A DNA stretch of 11,443 bases. Source: JBJHBY01 sp050485745. Lineage in GTDB: Bacteria > Pseudomonadota > Gammaproteobacteria > Pseudomonadales > CAMLJR01. This document shows, piece after piece, positions 1-6,818 of this stretch (its first letter is position 1; the number at the start of each line of letters is the position of its first letter). The DNA is taken from the NCBI GenBank assembly GCA_050485745.1, contig JBJHBY010000106.1, forward strand, positions 1 to 11,443. The letters are read 5' to 3'. The position numbers and the translations under genes were made by a program. The notes under the pieces were generated by a model, which worked only from the letters and a program-made list of their open reading frames with translations, was not told the DNA's origin and searched no databases.

Positions 1-1
1 T

Positions 2-898
2 CACCTGGAGCCGCAACGCACCGGAATGGTCATCGCGCACTATCGCAGCGAACTCGACATCGAGAGCCTCGACACCGAGCCGGGCCGACGCCAGCGCTGC
101 CACCAGCGCGCCAACGTCGGCGAGCCGGTCACCGGTGACCGGGTGATCTGGCGGCCGGGACCGGACCGCGGTGTGGTCGAACAACTGCTGCCGCGCCGGT
201 CGCTGCTGTCACGCCCGGATGGGCACGGGCAACTACGCCCCATTGCCGCGAACATCGACCGTATCGTGCTGGTCATCGCGCCGGAACCGGAGCCCCATGC
301 CCAACTCATCGATCGCTATCTGGTTGCCGCGGAGCTCACCGGCATCCCCATCATGCTGGTGTGCAATAAATGCGACCTCGGCGCCGCCACCCTCCTGGCG
401 CCGATGCTGCAGCGCTACCGCGACATCGGCTATCCAGTGATCGAGGCCAGCAGCCACAATGGTGCCGGTCTGGCCGCCCTGCAGCACGCACTCGAAGGAT
501 TGACCTGTGTCTTTGTCGGGCAGTCCGGAGTCGGGAAGTCCTCGCTGATCAATGCTCTGGTGCCCGGCCTCGACACCGCCGTGGGCGCACTGTCCGAAGC
601 CGCCGCCAAGGGTCGCCACACCACGACCACGGCACAGCTGTTCCATACCACGTTCGGCGCCGACATCATCGACTCACCCGGAATCCGGGAGTTTGGCCTG
701 TGGCATCTGGATCCGGAGCGTGTCGCCGAGGGCTTTGTGGAGCTGCGCCCCTTGCTCGGGCACTGCCAGTTCCGCAACTGCCGCCACCTGCAGGAGCCGG
801 GCTGCGCACTGCGCGATGCCCTGGACAAGGGCCTGATCTGCGCGGAGCGCAAGGCTTCATTCGACGCCATCGTGCACAGCATCCGGGAGGGCGCATGA
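2..898 (+). CDS. rsgA: Ribosome small-subunit-dependent GTPase A (5' end truncated by window edge)
   Basis: RsgA is a circularly permuted GTPase that checks late maturation of the 30S subunit in the cytoplasm. The permuted motif order is visible: G4 NKCD at 365-376, then the G1 P-loop GQSGVGKSS at 518-544, a THTTT-like switch I stretch (HTTTT), and G3 DSPG at 671-682. The C-terminal zinc-binding cluster follows (Cys at 764, then C-R-H and a last Cys at 803). An OB-fold-like N-terminus precedes the GTPase. The frame is open upstream of the first ATG (position 26), and those codons (HLEPQRTG) match the region just before the conserved VIAH segment of RsgA proteins, so the true start lies outside the window and about 30-40 residues are missing. 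The stop overlaps the next start by 4 bp (ATGA). Identification is near certain. Confidence 0.97.
   Translation, partial: HLEPQRTGMVIAHYRSELDIESLDTEPGRRQRCHQRANVGEPVTGDRVIWRPGPDRGVVEQLLPRRSLLSRPDGHGQLRPIAANIDRIVLVIAPEPEPHAQLIDRYLVAAELTGIPIMLVCNKCDLGAATLLAPMLQRYRDIGYPVIEASSHNGAGLAALQHALEGLTCVFVGQSGVGKSSLINALVPGLDTAVGALSEAAAKGRHTTTTAQLFHTTFGADIIDSPGIREFGLWHLDPERVAEGFVELRPLLGHCQFRNCRHLQEPGCALRDALDKGLICAERKASFDAIVHSIREGA
885..890 (+). promoter_or_regulatory. Ribosome-binding site of the HDOD-like gene
   Basis: GGGAGG lies 4 nt before the ATG at 895, inside the last codons of rsgA. It fixes the start at 895 rather than at the more upstream in-frame ATG at 370, which would overlap most of rsgA. 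With the ATGA overlap it suggests translational coupling to rsgA. Confidence 0.65.
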
Positions 899-2256
899 GC
901 CGGGCCGCGCCCACCGCGATTGATCAGCAACTGCTGCGCGAGCCCCCTCCGGCACTGGCAGCCACCAGCCAGGCACTGCGCAAACTACTGCTACGGGATG
1001 CCCCCCAGGCACAATTGCTGGCCACCCTGCGCCAGGACCCGGCCCTGCTGCTGGCGGTGATGTCCAGTGCCGGGCGTGCCGTAGCCAGCCGCCGCAGCAG
1101 CGGCCTGCATCACCCGGGGCACGCCCTCAGCCTGCTGGGGCGTCTGCGCCTGCGCCAGATCGTTGAAACACTACCCGTTATCGAGCCGGATACCCACCCG
1201 CAGGGCCCCATCTACCTGCGGGCACTCGGCATCAGTCATCACGCCGCTGTACTCGCCACAGCCTGGGCCAGGCACCGGCATCTCGACCAGGACCGCTTCG
1301 CTACGGCGGCGCTCCTCGCTGGCGCTCCCCTGTGGCGGCTGGCGCTGAGCGCGCCCTATGCCGATGACTGGCCCGCCGCACCACCACCCACTCCCGCAAG
1401 AGCCTCCTGGGCCACGCTGGCGGAATTCGGCGCCTCGCGCTGGCATTTGCCCGAGGAGGCCCAGCGCTGCTGGCAGACACAGGAACTGGGCAGGCCCGGC
1501 TCATGGCTGCGGCTGCAACGTCCACAGCGCTACACCATGCTGCAGCGCTGGCGCAGCCAACTCCCGGTGGGCGTGCGCCTCGCGAATGAACTGGCCTGGG
1601 CCGCCGCATGGAACTGGAGCGACCGGGAGTGCCGGCGCTGGCTGCGCCTGAGCGCCCTGTGGTTACACCTGCCTGTGGAGGGAGCCACCAGCCTGGCACA
1701 CCGTAGCGCTGCGATCGCCTGCCGGGACCCTTTGCTGACCTCCAGCAAACCCAACCCCGCGGAGCGCCTGTTATGGCCTGGCAGCGACCCGGCGCCAGCG
1801 TCCTCCATCGCCCCTGTTCTTGCGCGTCTTCGCAGCCTCAGCCCCCGCGGTCCGCGTGCCACGGTACCACTGTTGCTGCGCGCCCTGCTCGCCAGCGCCG
1901 GCTTTGCCCGGGCCAGTGTCGCCATCTGGGGGGATGGTGCCTGGCAGCACATGGGCAGTGCGGGTGAGCCCTGGCCATCACCGCAGTGGCCGCTGCCAGC
2001 TGCCGAGGGTACCCCCCTGGCCCTGCTCACGGGCCGCAGCGGGGCGCTGCTGCTGAAGCCCGAACAGCATCCCGCCTGGACGACATTGCCCACCTGCCTG
2101 CGAGCGGGCAAGGGCCTGGCACTCTGTGCCATGACGGGAAAGGCCCACGCATGGTTGCTGCTGGCGGATAACGGCAACAGCGGCCCGGCGCCGGATGAGC
2201 AGCAGTACCGGCTGCTGCGGCGCATGGCCGCAGCAGCAAGACCCTCGCTTGATTGA
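895..2256 (+). CDS. HDOD-like domain protein with possible GAF-like C-terminus
   Basis: This 453-aa protein starts at an ATG overlapping the rsgA stop codon, with a good ribosome-binding site GGGAGG at 885-890. The N-terminal ~220 residues have the HDOD pattern: an early helix with DPALLLAVMSSAG, then an LG...LR element (SLLGRLRLRQIVETLP), then a helix resembling HS..AA.LA (SHHAAVLATAWARH). Where true HD phosphohydrolases have the LLHDIG metal-binding motif, this protein has LLAGAPLW, so no metal site is evident; HDOD proteins generally lack catalysis and act in signalling. Residues ~310-450 (ALLLRALLASAGFARASVAIW onward) look like a small GAF-like sensory fold, which is a weaker inference. 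There is no signal peptide or membrane segment. It is Ala/Leu/Arg-rich. From memory, HDOD-type genes occur near rhdA in pseudomonads. The substrate or partner is unknown. Confidence 0.75.
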   Translation: MSRAAPTAIDQQLLREPPPALAATSQALRKLLLRDAPQAQLLATLRQDPALLLAVMSSAGRAVASRRSSGLHHPGHALSLLGRLRLRQIVETLPVIEPDTHPQGPIYLRALGISHHAAVLATAWARHRHLDQDRFATAALLAGAPLWRLALSAPYADDWPAAPPPTPARASWATLAEFGASRWHLPEEAQRCWQTQELGRPGSWLRLQRPQRYTMLQRWRSQLPVGVRLANELAWAAAWNWSDRECRRWLRLSALWLHLPVEGATSLAHRSAAIACRDPLLTSSKPNPAERLLWPGSDPAPASSIAPVLARLRSLSPRGPRATVPLLLRALLASAGFARASVAIWGDGAWQHMGSAGEPWPSPQWPLPAAEGTPLALLTGRSGALLLKPEQHPAWTTLPTCLRAGKGLALCAMTGKAHAWLLLADNGNSGPAPDEQQYRLLRRMAAAARPSLD

Positions 2257-2285
2257 TCCGGGCCCGGCACAGGAAGCGGGGCGGG

Positions 2286-2315
2286 TGAACATTGTCGGGG
2301 CAATAACGGTACAAT
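2286..2315 (+). promoter_or_regulatory. Candidate sigma-70 promoter upstream of the sulfurtransferase-psd pair
   Basis: The 90-bp gap between the HDOD-like gene and the sulfurtransferase contains TACAAT (2310-2315, 5 of 6 to the -10 consensus). TGAACA (2286-2291, 4 of 6 to the -35) lies 18 bp upstream. Transcription would start near 2322, leaving a leader of about 25 nt. The gap is noticeably more AT-rich around 2288-2316 than its surroundings. This is a pattern match only; cotranscription with rsgA is also possible. Confidence 0.35.
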
Positions 2316-2346
2316 CCGGCCCACCTCAAGCGCATGGCAGATCCTC

Positions 2347-3180
2347 ATGACCGACTACCCCACCCTTCCGCTGTTGCTGGAGCCCGCCGATCTCGCCCCT
2401 GTCCTGGACCGCGACGACCTCCTGATCATCGACCTGTCCAGTGCCGAGAACTATGCTCGCCACCATATTCCCGGCGCCCTGCATCTGCCCGCCCAGGCCC
2501 TGCAATGTGGCATCAAACCCGCAGTCGGCAAGCTGCCCGCCGTGGAAAGCCTGTCACTGCTGTTTTCCCGCCTGGGCCTGTCTGCGGACAGGCACGTCAT
2601 CGCCTGTGATGACGAGGGCGGTGGCTGGGCCGGGCGCCTGCTCTGGACCCTGGACGTCCTCGGACATCAGCGCTATTCCCTGCTGAATGGCGGTCTCCAC
2701 GCCTGGCTGGGGGAGAATCACCCGGTGAGCCTGGAGCCCGGTACCCCCCGGCCCAGCAATTTCACCGCCAGCCTGCACCCCGAGGCCATTGCCGACGCCG
2801 ATTACGTCCTGGCACACCTCAACGATGACAACGTGCGCATCTGGGACGCACGCTCCCCCGGCGAATACAGTGGCGAGCGCCTGTTTGCCGCCCGCGGCGG
2901 CCACATCCCGGGGGCAGTGAATCTGGACTGGACCGAGCTGATGGATCGACAGCGGCACCTTCGCCTGCTGCCCATCCCGGAGCTGCGCCAGCGTCTGGAC
3001 GCACTGGGCCTGACCCCCGAGCGGGAGATCATCACCCATTGCCAGACCCACCACCGCTCAGGCCTCACTTACGCAGCAATGAAAGTCCTCGGCTATCGCC
3101 ATATCCGCGCCTACGACGGCTCCTGGTCGGAATGGGGCAACCGCGAGGACCTGCCAGTGACCACCGGGAGCAAGCCGTGA
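2347..3180 (+). CDS. rhdA: Tandem-rhodanese sulfurtransferase, RhdA type
   Basis: This 277-aa protein is the usual length for two-domain rhodaneses, which transfer sulfane sulfur through a cysteine persulfide in the cytoplasm. Domain 1 (about residues 10-130) is the inactive half: it has the DLSSAENYARHHIPGA entry motif, but the site where an active cysteine would sit reads ACDDEGGGWAGR. Domain 2 (about 145-275) has WDARSPGEYSGE, the HIPGAVNLDW motif and the catalytic loop CQTHHRSG with C232 as the predicted nucleophile. That loop matches the Azotobacter vinelandii RhdA type, which differs from the CRxGxx[R/T] loop of TST/MST enzymes. A C-terminal YDGSWSEWG motif is typical of the family. The start is ATG 2347 without a strong Shine-Dalgarno sequence. 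The stop overlaps the psd start (GTGA). The physiological acceptor cannot be told from sequence. Confidence 0.93.
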   Translation: MTDYPTLPLLLEPADLAPVLDRDDLLIIDLSSAENYARHHIPGALHLPAQALQCGIKPAVGKLPAVESLSLLFSRLGLSADRHVIACDDEGGGWAGRLLWTLDVLGHQRYSLLNGGLHAWLGENHPVSLEPGTPRPSNFTASLHPEAIADADYVLAHLNDDNVRIWDARSPGEYSGERLFAARGGHIPGAVNLDWTELMDRQRHLRLLPIPELRQRLDALGLTPEREIITHCQTHHRSGLTYAAMKVLGYRHIRAYDGSWSEWGNREDLPVTTGSKP

Positions 3181-4058
3181 ATCTGCTGTTCATTCTCCTG
3201 CAGTACCTCCTGCCGCACCAGGCGCTGTCCCGTCTCACCGGACGCATGGCGGCATCACGCCTGCCCTGGCTGAAGAACGCGCTGATCACTGCATTCATTC
3301 GCCGCTACCGGGTGGACATGGACGAGGCCGCCGAGCCCGATCCCCGCGCCTATGCGGACTTCAACGCGTTCTTTACCCGCGCCCTGCGACCTGGTGCACG
3401 CCCACTGCCGGAAACGCCGGAAGCGATCTGCTGCCCGGCCGACGGCAGTATCAGCGAACTGGGTGTGATCGAGCATGGGCGCGTTCTCCAGGCCAAGGGG
3501 CAGACTTACTCCCTGCAGCAACTGCTCGGTGGCGATGCGGCCCTGGCAACGGCTTTCGATGGTGGCCATTTCGCTACGATCTACCTGTCACCCCGCGACT
3601 ACCATCGCGTACACATGCCTCGGGGCGGACGCCTGCGCCGCATGATCTACGTGCCAGGACAGCTGTTTTCGGTTAACCAGGTGACCGCGGAGAACGTGCC
3701 GGACCTGTTCGCCCGCAACGAGCGGGCCGTATGCCTGTTTGACACGGACAGCGGGCCCATGGCGGTGATTCTGGTCGGAGCGATGATCGTCGCCGGCATC
3801 GAAACCGTCTGGGCCGGCCAGGTCGCTCCACCTCCATGCACGCTGCGGGACACCGACTACAGTGAACCCCGCGCAGAGATCGAACTGCAGCGCGGTGCGG
3901 AAATGGGCCGCTTCCTGCTGGGCTCCACCGCCATCGTCCTGTTCGGCAAGGATGTCGCACGCTGGGAGCCGGACCTCGCCGCGGGCAGCCCGGTGCGCAT
4001 GGGCCAGACACTTGGCGAAATCCAGGCCAGGGCAGCCGGGTCAACACACAGCGCGTAG
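3177..4058 (+). CDS. psd: Phosphatidylserine decarboxylase proenzyme
   Basis: Psd decarboxylates phosphatidylserine to phosphatidylethanolamine at the inner membrane. The 293-aa product fits the bacterial type I family. The self-cleavage motif LGST is at residues 248-251; cleavage between G249 and S250 would make S250 the pyruvoyl group of the alpha subunit. The autocatalysis triad partners are visible as D89 in PADGSISELG and H146 in SPRDYHRVHMP. The N-terminal helix (NLLFILLQYLLPHQ) is hydrophobic, consistent with membrane association. I chose GTG at 3177 because it overlaps the sulfurtransferase stop by 4 bp, has GGGAG at 3166-3170 with 6-nt spacing, and gives an N-terminus aligning with known Psd (QYLLPH). 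The upstream ATG at 3039 would add 46 unrelated residues inside the previous gene. The TAG stop overlaps the GTAG head of a REP-like hairpin. Confidence 0.96.
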   Translation: MNLLFILLQYLLPHQALSRLTGRMAASRLPWLKNALITAFIRRYRVDMDEAAEPDPRAYADFNAFFTRALRPGARPLPETPEAICCPADGSISELGVIEHGRVLQAKGQTYSLQQLLGGDAALATAFDGGHFATIYLSPRDYHRVHMPRGGRLRRMIYVPGQLFSVNQVTAENVPDLFARNERAVCLFDTDSGPMAVILVGAMIVAGIETVWAGQVAPPPCTLRDTDYSEPRAEIELQRGAEMGRFLLGSTAIVLFGKDVARWEPDLAAGSPVRMGQTLGEIQARAAGSTHSA

Positions 4059-4090
4059 GCTGGGTTAGCGGCGTAGCCGCGTAACCCAGC
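4055..4090. repeat. REP-like palindrome headed by GTAG, between convergent psd and epmA
   Basis: GTAG (4055-4058) is followed by a near-perfect inverted repeat. GCTGGGTTA (4059-4067) pairs with TAACCCAGC (4082-4090), and GCGGC (4068-4072) pairs with GCCGC (4076-4080), around a GTA loop with one bulged G at 4081: 14 base pairs in total. A 5' GTAG/GGAG tetranucleotide before an imperfect palindrome is the signature of REP elements mobilised by RAYT transposases. No RAYT gene is in the window, so mobilisation would be in trans. Lying between convergent genes, it could also stop transcription from both sides, although it has no T-tract. Confidence 0.75.
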
Positions 4091-4157
4091 GCCACCCCGC
4101 GCCGGACGCTGCCACCCAAGCCACATGAGGAGGCCGTGACGTCTGCGAACAATGCCA

Positions 4158-5111
4158 TCAGGCGCGCTCGATGGGGAAGGCGAGTACGTCCTCGATGCGG
4201 ACCGCGCCACAGGCCAGCATCAATAGGCGATCAAAGCCAAGTGCAACGCCAGCGCAGTCGGGCAGACCATGGCGCAGAGCCGCCAGCAGGCGTTCATCCA
4301 GGGGGGGTTGCTCACGCCCTGCCTGACCACGCTGCGCCAGGTCGCGAGCAAAGCGCTGCGCCTGCTCATCCGGGTCGCTGAGCTCCTCGTAGCCATTGGC
4401 CAGCTCCATGCCCTCCACAAATACCTCGAAGCGCCGCGCCACGGCGTTACCCCCGGCATCGGCCACAACGCGGGCCAGGGCGGCCTGGCTGGCGGGGAAG
4501 TCCGTGACCACAGTGAGCTCTCCCCGGCCCAGACCGGGCTCGACACACTCCGCCTGCAGCAGTTGCAGCCAGAAATCGGGGTCATCACTCTGCGCCGCGA
4601 TATCCACCCGGGAGCGCGCCAGAGTGCGCAGCTGATTGACATCCGCCCGCAACGGATCCACCCCGAGCGCCTCCTGGAATATCTCGCGGTAACTGCACAG
4701 GCGGCGCGGGCGCTCGCCCAGCGCCAGGGTGACGACGTCCAGCGTCTCGTCGATCAGAGCGCCGAGATCGAAGCCGGGGCGGTACCACTCCAGCATGCTG
4801 AATTCGGGGTTGTGCCTGCGACCGCGCTCACCCCGGCGAAAGGCCTTGCAAAGCTGATAGATTGGCCCGCTGCCGGCAGCCAGGAGGCGCTTCATCGCGT
4901 ATTCGGGCGAGGTCTGCAGGTACAGCGTGCCGTCGGGTCCGGGCACCGAAAAGGCATCGAGATGTGGATCACTGGCAGGCGCCGCGGCCAGCAGGGGCGT
5001 TTCCACCTCAAGTACGCCACGGCCGGCAAAAAAGGCGCGAACATCGGCAAGCAAATGCGCCCGCCGATGCAGGTGGGCCCAGGAGGCAGTGGGCTCCCAG
5101 GCGCTGCTCAT
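4158..5111 (-). CDS. epmA: EF-P--(R)-beta-lysine ligase
   Basis: EpmA (formerly PoxA/GenX/YjeA) is a class II lysyl-tRNA synthetase paralogue that attaches (R)-beta-lysine to EF-P instead of tRNA. The 317-aa protein lacks the tRNA anticodon-binding OB domain of LysS and is close to the E. coli length (325). Class II motifs are present: motif 1 around residues 30-41 (GRGVLEVETPLL), motif 2 at about 91-112 (FRRGERGRRHNPEFSMLEW), and motif 3 at about 288-299 (GVALGFDRLLML). FVEGMELANGYEEL is the amino-acid/ATP site segment. The ATG is 5 nt downstream of the efp stop on the same strand, so the two are almost certainly cotranscribed and possibly coupled. The 99-bp gap to psd holds the REP-like hairpin and otherwise nothing recognisable. 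Confidence 0.96.
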   Translation of the reverse strand: MSSAWEPTASWAHLHRRAHLLADVRAFFAGRGVLEVETPLLAAAPASDPHLDAFSVPGPDGTLYLQTSPEYAMKRLLAAGSGPIYQLCKAFRRGERGRRHNPEFSMLEWYRPGFDLGALIDETLDVVTLALGERPRRLCSYREIFQEALGVDPLRADVNQLRTLARSRVDIAAQSDDPDFWLQLLQAECVEPGLGRGELTVVTDFPASQAALARVVADAGGNAVARRFEVFVEGMELANGYEELSDPDEQAQRFARDLAQRGQAGREQPPLDERLLAALRHGLPDCAGVALGFDRLLMLACGAVRIEDVLAFPIERA

Positions 5112-5116
5112 GGGCT

Positions 5117-5686
5117 TTACTTGCTGACCCGGTTGACGTACTCCCCGGTGCGGGTATCGACCTTGATCACCTCGCCCTGGTTCAGGAACAACGGTACCTT
5201 GACCACGGCACCGGTGGGCAGACGCGCCGGCTTGGTGCCGCCCGTTGCCGTATCACCACGCAGACCCGGGTCCGTCTCGACGATTTCCATCTCGACAAAA
5301 TTCGGCGGTGTCACCGCCAGGGGGGCATCGTTCCAGAGGGTCACGGTGCAGTTGTCCTGCTCCTTCAGCCAGATCGCAGCATCGCCCACAGTGGCATCAC
5401 CAGCGGAGTACTGCTCGAAGCTTTCCGGGTTCATGAAATGGAAGAACTCGCCGTCGTTATAGAGGTACTGCATTTCGACGTCCACGACATCGGCTCCCTC
5501 CAGAGACTCTCCCGATTTGAAGGTGCGCTCCCAGACACGACCGGTTTTGAGGTTGCGCAGGCGTACACGGTTGAACGCCTGGCCCTTGCCCGGCTTGACG
5601 AACTCGTTCTCCAGGATGCTGCAGGGGTCGCCGTCCAGCATCACTTTCAGCCCGGAACGGAATTCGTTGGTAGAATAAGTCGCCAT
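5117..5686 (-). CDS. efp: Translation elongation factor P
   Basis: EF-P binds stalled ribosomes between the P and E sites and promotes peptide bond formation at polyproline stretches. The 189-aa product has the full three-domain architecture: a KOW-like N-terminal domain, an OB domain (from about residue 65), and a C-terminal OB domain ending in GEVIKVDTRTGEYVNRV. The modification loop reads VKPGKGQAF, with K34 at the tip exactly where E. coli EF-P is beta-lysylated. A lysine here, rather than the arginine that EarP rhamnosylates, agrees with the adjacent epmA and epmB. It is the first gene of a minus-strand pair with epmA. Its start codon is 37 bp from the predicted epmB start, so promoter elements must be compressed or lie within epmB. 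Confidence 0.98.
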   Translation of the reverse strand: MATYSTNEFRSGLKVMLDGDPCSILENEFVKPGKGQAFNRVRLRNLKTGRVWERTFKSGESLEGADVVDVEMQYLYNDGEFFHFMNPESFEQYSAGDATVGDAAIWLKEQDNCTVTLWNDAPLAVTPPNFVEMEIVETDPGLRGDTATGGTKPARLPTGAVVKVPLFLNQGEVIKVDTRTGEYVNRVSK

Positions 5687-5689
5687 GGA

Positions 5690-5728
5690 TCACCCACATC
5701 TGAGCCGGAAGATAAAGTCCAATATGAT
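5690..5728. promoter_or_regulatory. Compact divergent control region between efp and epmB
   Basis: Only 37 bp separate the efp start codon from the favoured epmB start. TATGAT at 5723-5728 on the plus strand also reads ATCATA on the minus strand within a TATCAT (5 of 6 to the -10 consensus), placed about 35-40 bp upstream of the efp start and suitable for an efp promoter. I see no convincing -35 box. If TATGAT served epmB it would overlap the epmB ATG, so a separate upstream epmB promoter is likelier. Weak evidence. Confidence 0.25.
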
Positions 5729-6752
5729 AGCGCGATCTCCGGCCGGATGGCAGGCTCCCCCCTGGCAGCAACAGCTGGCCAATGTCATTCGCGACCCGGT
5801 CACCCTGTTCGCCGAACTGGGCCTGGATCCGCAACAGGCTCCGCCAGCCTGGCGGCCCCTGGCCGACACCCACCTGTCGTTTCCGTTGAGAGTGCCACGT
5901 CCCTTCGTTGCGCGCATGCGCCCGGGTGACTGGCAGGACCCTCTGCTGCTGCAGGTGCTTCCGGCGGCCGCCGAACTGTTAACCACCAGGGGCTTCGACG
6001 ACGATCCTCTGCGCGAGCGCGCGCACAACCCGGTTCCCGGCCTGATCCACAAGTACCAGGGGCGCGTGCTGCTCATCGCCAGTGGCGGCTGCGCCATCAA
6101 CTGCCGCTACTGCTTCCGGCGTGAATTTCCGTATGCGGACAACAACCCCGGCAGCCGCGGCTGGCAACAGGCCCTGGATTACATCAGCGCCGACACCTCC
6201 ATTGAGGAGGTCATTCTCTCCGGCGGCGACCCGCTGGCTGCCGACGACCGTCACCTCGCCCGACTGGTGGATGACCTGGCCAGCATGGCGCATGTCATGC
6301 GATTGCGCGTGCATACCCGTCTGCCCGTGGTTATTCCCGCCCGTATCAACCCGGATCTGATCAGCTGGCTTGGCGGAGGACGCCTGCGCCCCGTCCTGGT
6401 ATTGCATTGCAACCACCCTCGGGAACTCGACGCGAACGTCGCCGCGGCTCTTGCACAACTGCGCGAGGCGGGTATCCCGCTGCTGAACCAGAGCGTGCTG
6501 CTGGCCGGCATCAACGACAACGGTGACACGCTCGTGGAGCTCAGCAAACGACTGTTCGAACTGGGCGTGATGCCCTACTACCTGCACCTGCTGGACCGGG
6601 TCAGTGGTGCGGCTCACTTTGAGGTCACCTCCGACCGGGCGCGGGCCCTGCTCGGCGACCTGCTGGCACGCCTGCCGGGCTATCTGGTGCCCAGGCTGGT
6701 GCGGGACCAGGCCGGCGCTGCCTCCAAGCTACCCGTCGCCCCCATGCTATAG
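5724..6752 (+). CDS. epmB: EF-P beta-lysylation protein, lysine 2,3-aminomutase (radical SAM)
   Basis: EpmB (YjeK) is a KamA-family radical SAM enzyme that isomerises (S)-alpha-lysine to (R)-beta-lysine for EpmA. The Fe-S motif CX3CX2C is visible as CAINCRYCFRR, preceded by YQGRVLLIASGG. The family's LSGGDPL motif and the PLP-region elements RLRVHTRLPVVIPARI and LLNQSVLLAGINDN are intact, as is the MPYYLHLLD motif. From ATG 5724 the protein is 342 aa, matching E. coli EpmB (342), and its N-terminus (WQQQLANVIRDPVTLF) aligns with the family. An in-frame ATG at 5685 would add 13 residues but would overlap the divergent efp start codon, so I reject it; GGAAGA at 5707-5712 is a distant ribosome-binding site for 5724. 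The gene ends within the extended -10 box of the next gene. Confidence 0.95.
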   Translation: MIARSPAGWQAPPWQQQLANVIRDPVTLFAELGLDPQQAPPAWRPLADTHLSFPLRVPRPFVARMRPGDWQDPLLLQVLPAAAELLTTRGFDDDPLRERAHNPVPGLIHKYQGRVLLIASGGCAINCRYCFRREFPYADNNPGSRGWQQALDYISADTSIEEVILSGGDPLAADDRHLARLVDDLASMAHVMRLRVHTRLPVVIPARINPDLISWLGGGRLRPVLVLHCNHPRELDANVAAALAQLREAGIPLLNQSVLLAGINDNGDTLVELSKRLFELGVMPYYLHLLDRVSGAAHFEVTSDRARALLGDLLARLPGYLVPRLVRDQAGAASKLPVAPML

Positions 6753-6753
6753 T
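6745..6753 (+). promoter_or_regulatory. Extended -10 promoter candidate for the PilZ-like/fimX pair
   Basis: TGCTATAGT combines a TGn extension (6745-6747) with TATAGT (6748-6753, 5 of 6 to consensus), overlapping the epmB stop codon. No good -35 is seen 16-18 bp upstream, which extended -10 promoters tolerate. Transcription would begin near 6760, leaving a leader of about 59 nt that contains the 14-bp tandem repeat. Confidence 0.45.
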
Positions 6754-6764
6754 GGCTGAACAAA

Positions 6765-6792
6765 AGTGTTTGAGCGCAAGTATTTGAGCGCA
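6765..6792 (+). repeat. Tandem 14-bp direct repeat in the leader of the PilZ-like gene
   Basis: AGTGTTTGAGCGCA (6765-6778) is followed immediately by AGTATTTGAGCGCA (6779-6792), identical at 13 of 14 positions. The pair lies 12 bp after the candidate extended -10 box, so it is either at the start of the transcript or in an operator position. It could be a regulator site (14-bp spacing is about 1.3 helical turns), an RNA element, or a chance duplication. Confidence 0.6.
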
Positions 6793-6818
6793 GCCCGCAG
6801 CGGACCACAACGGCAGCG

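Noticed and set aside
3039..3176. Upstream ATG extension of psd
   Set aside because: It would place 46 extra residues over the sulfurtransferase 3' end. The GTG at 3177 has GGGAG upstream and aligns with known Psd N-termini.
4128..4157. AGGAGG followed by a GTG at 4136, a possible small gene start
   Set aside because: The spacing is only 2 nt and the frame runs antisense into epmA. No recognisable product.
4269..5462. 397-aa plus-strand open frame across epmA and efp
   Set aside because: It crosses two unmistakable minus-strand genes and reads as their complement.
5685..5723. Upstream ATG for epmB
   Set aside because: It overlaps the divergent efp start codon and adds 13 residues with no homology; the ATG at 5724 gives the family length.
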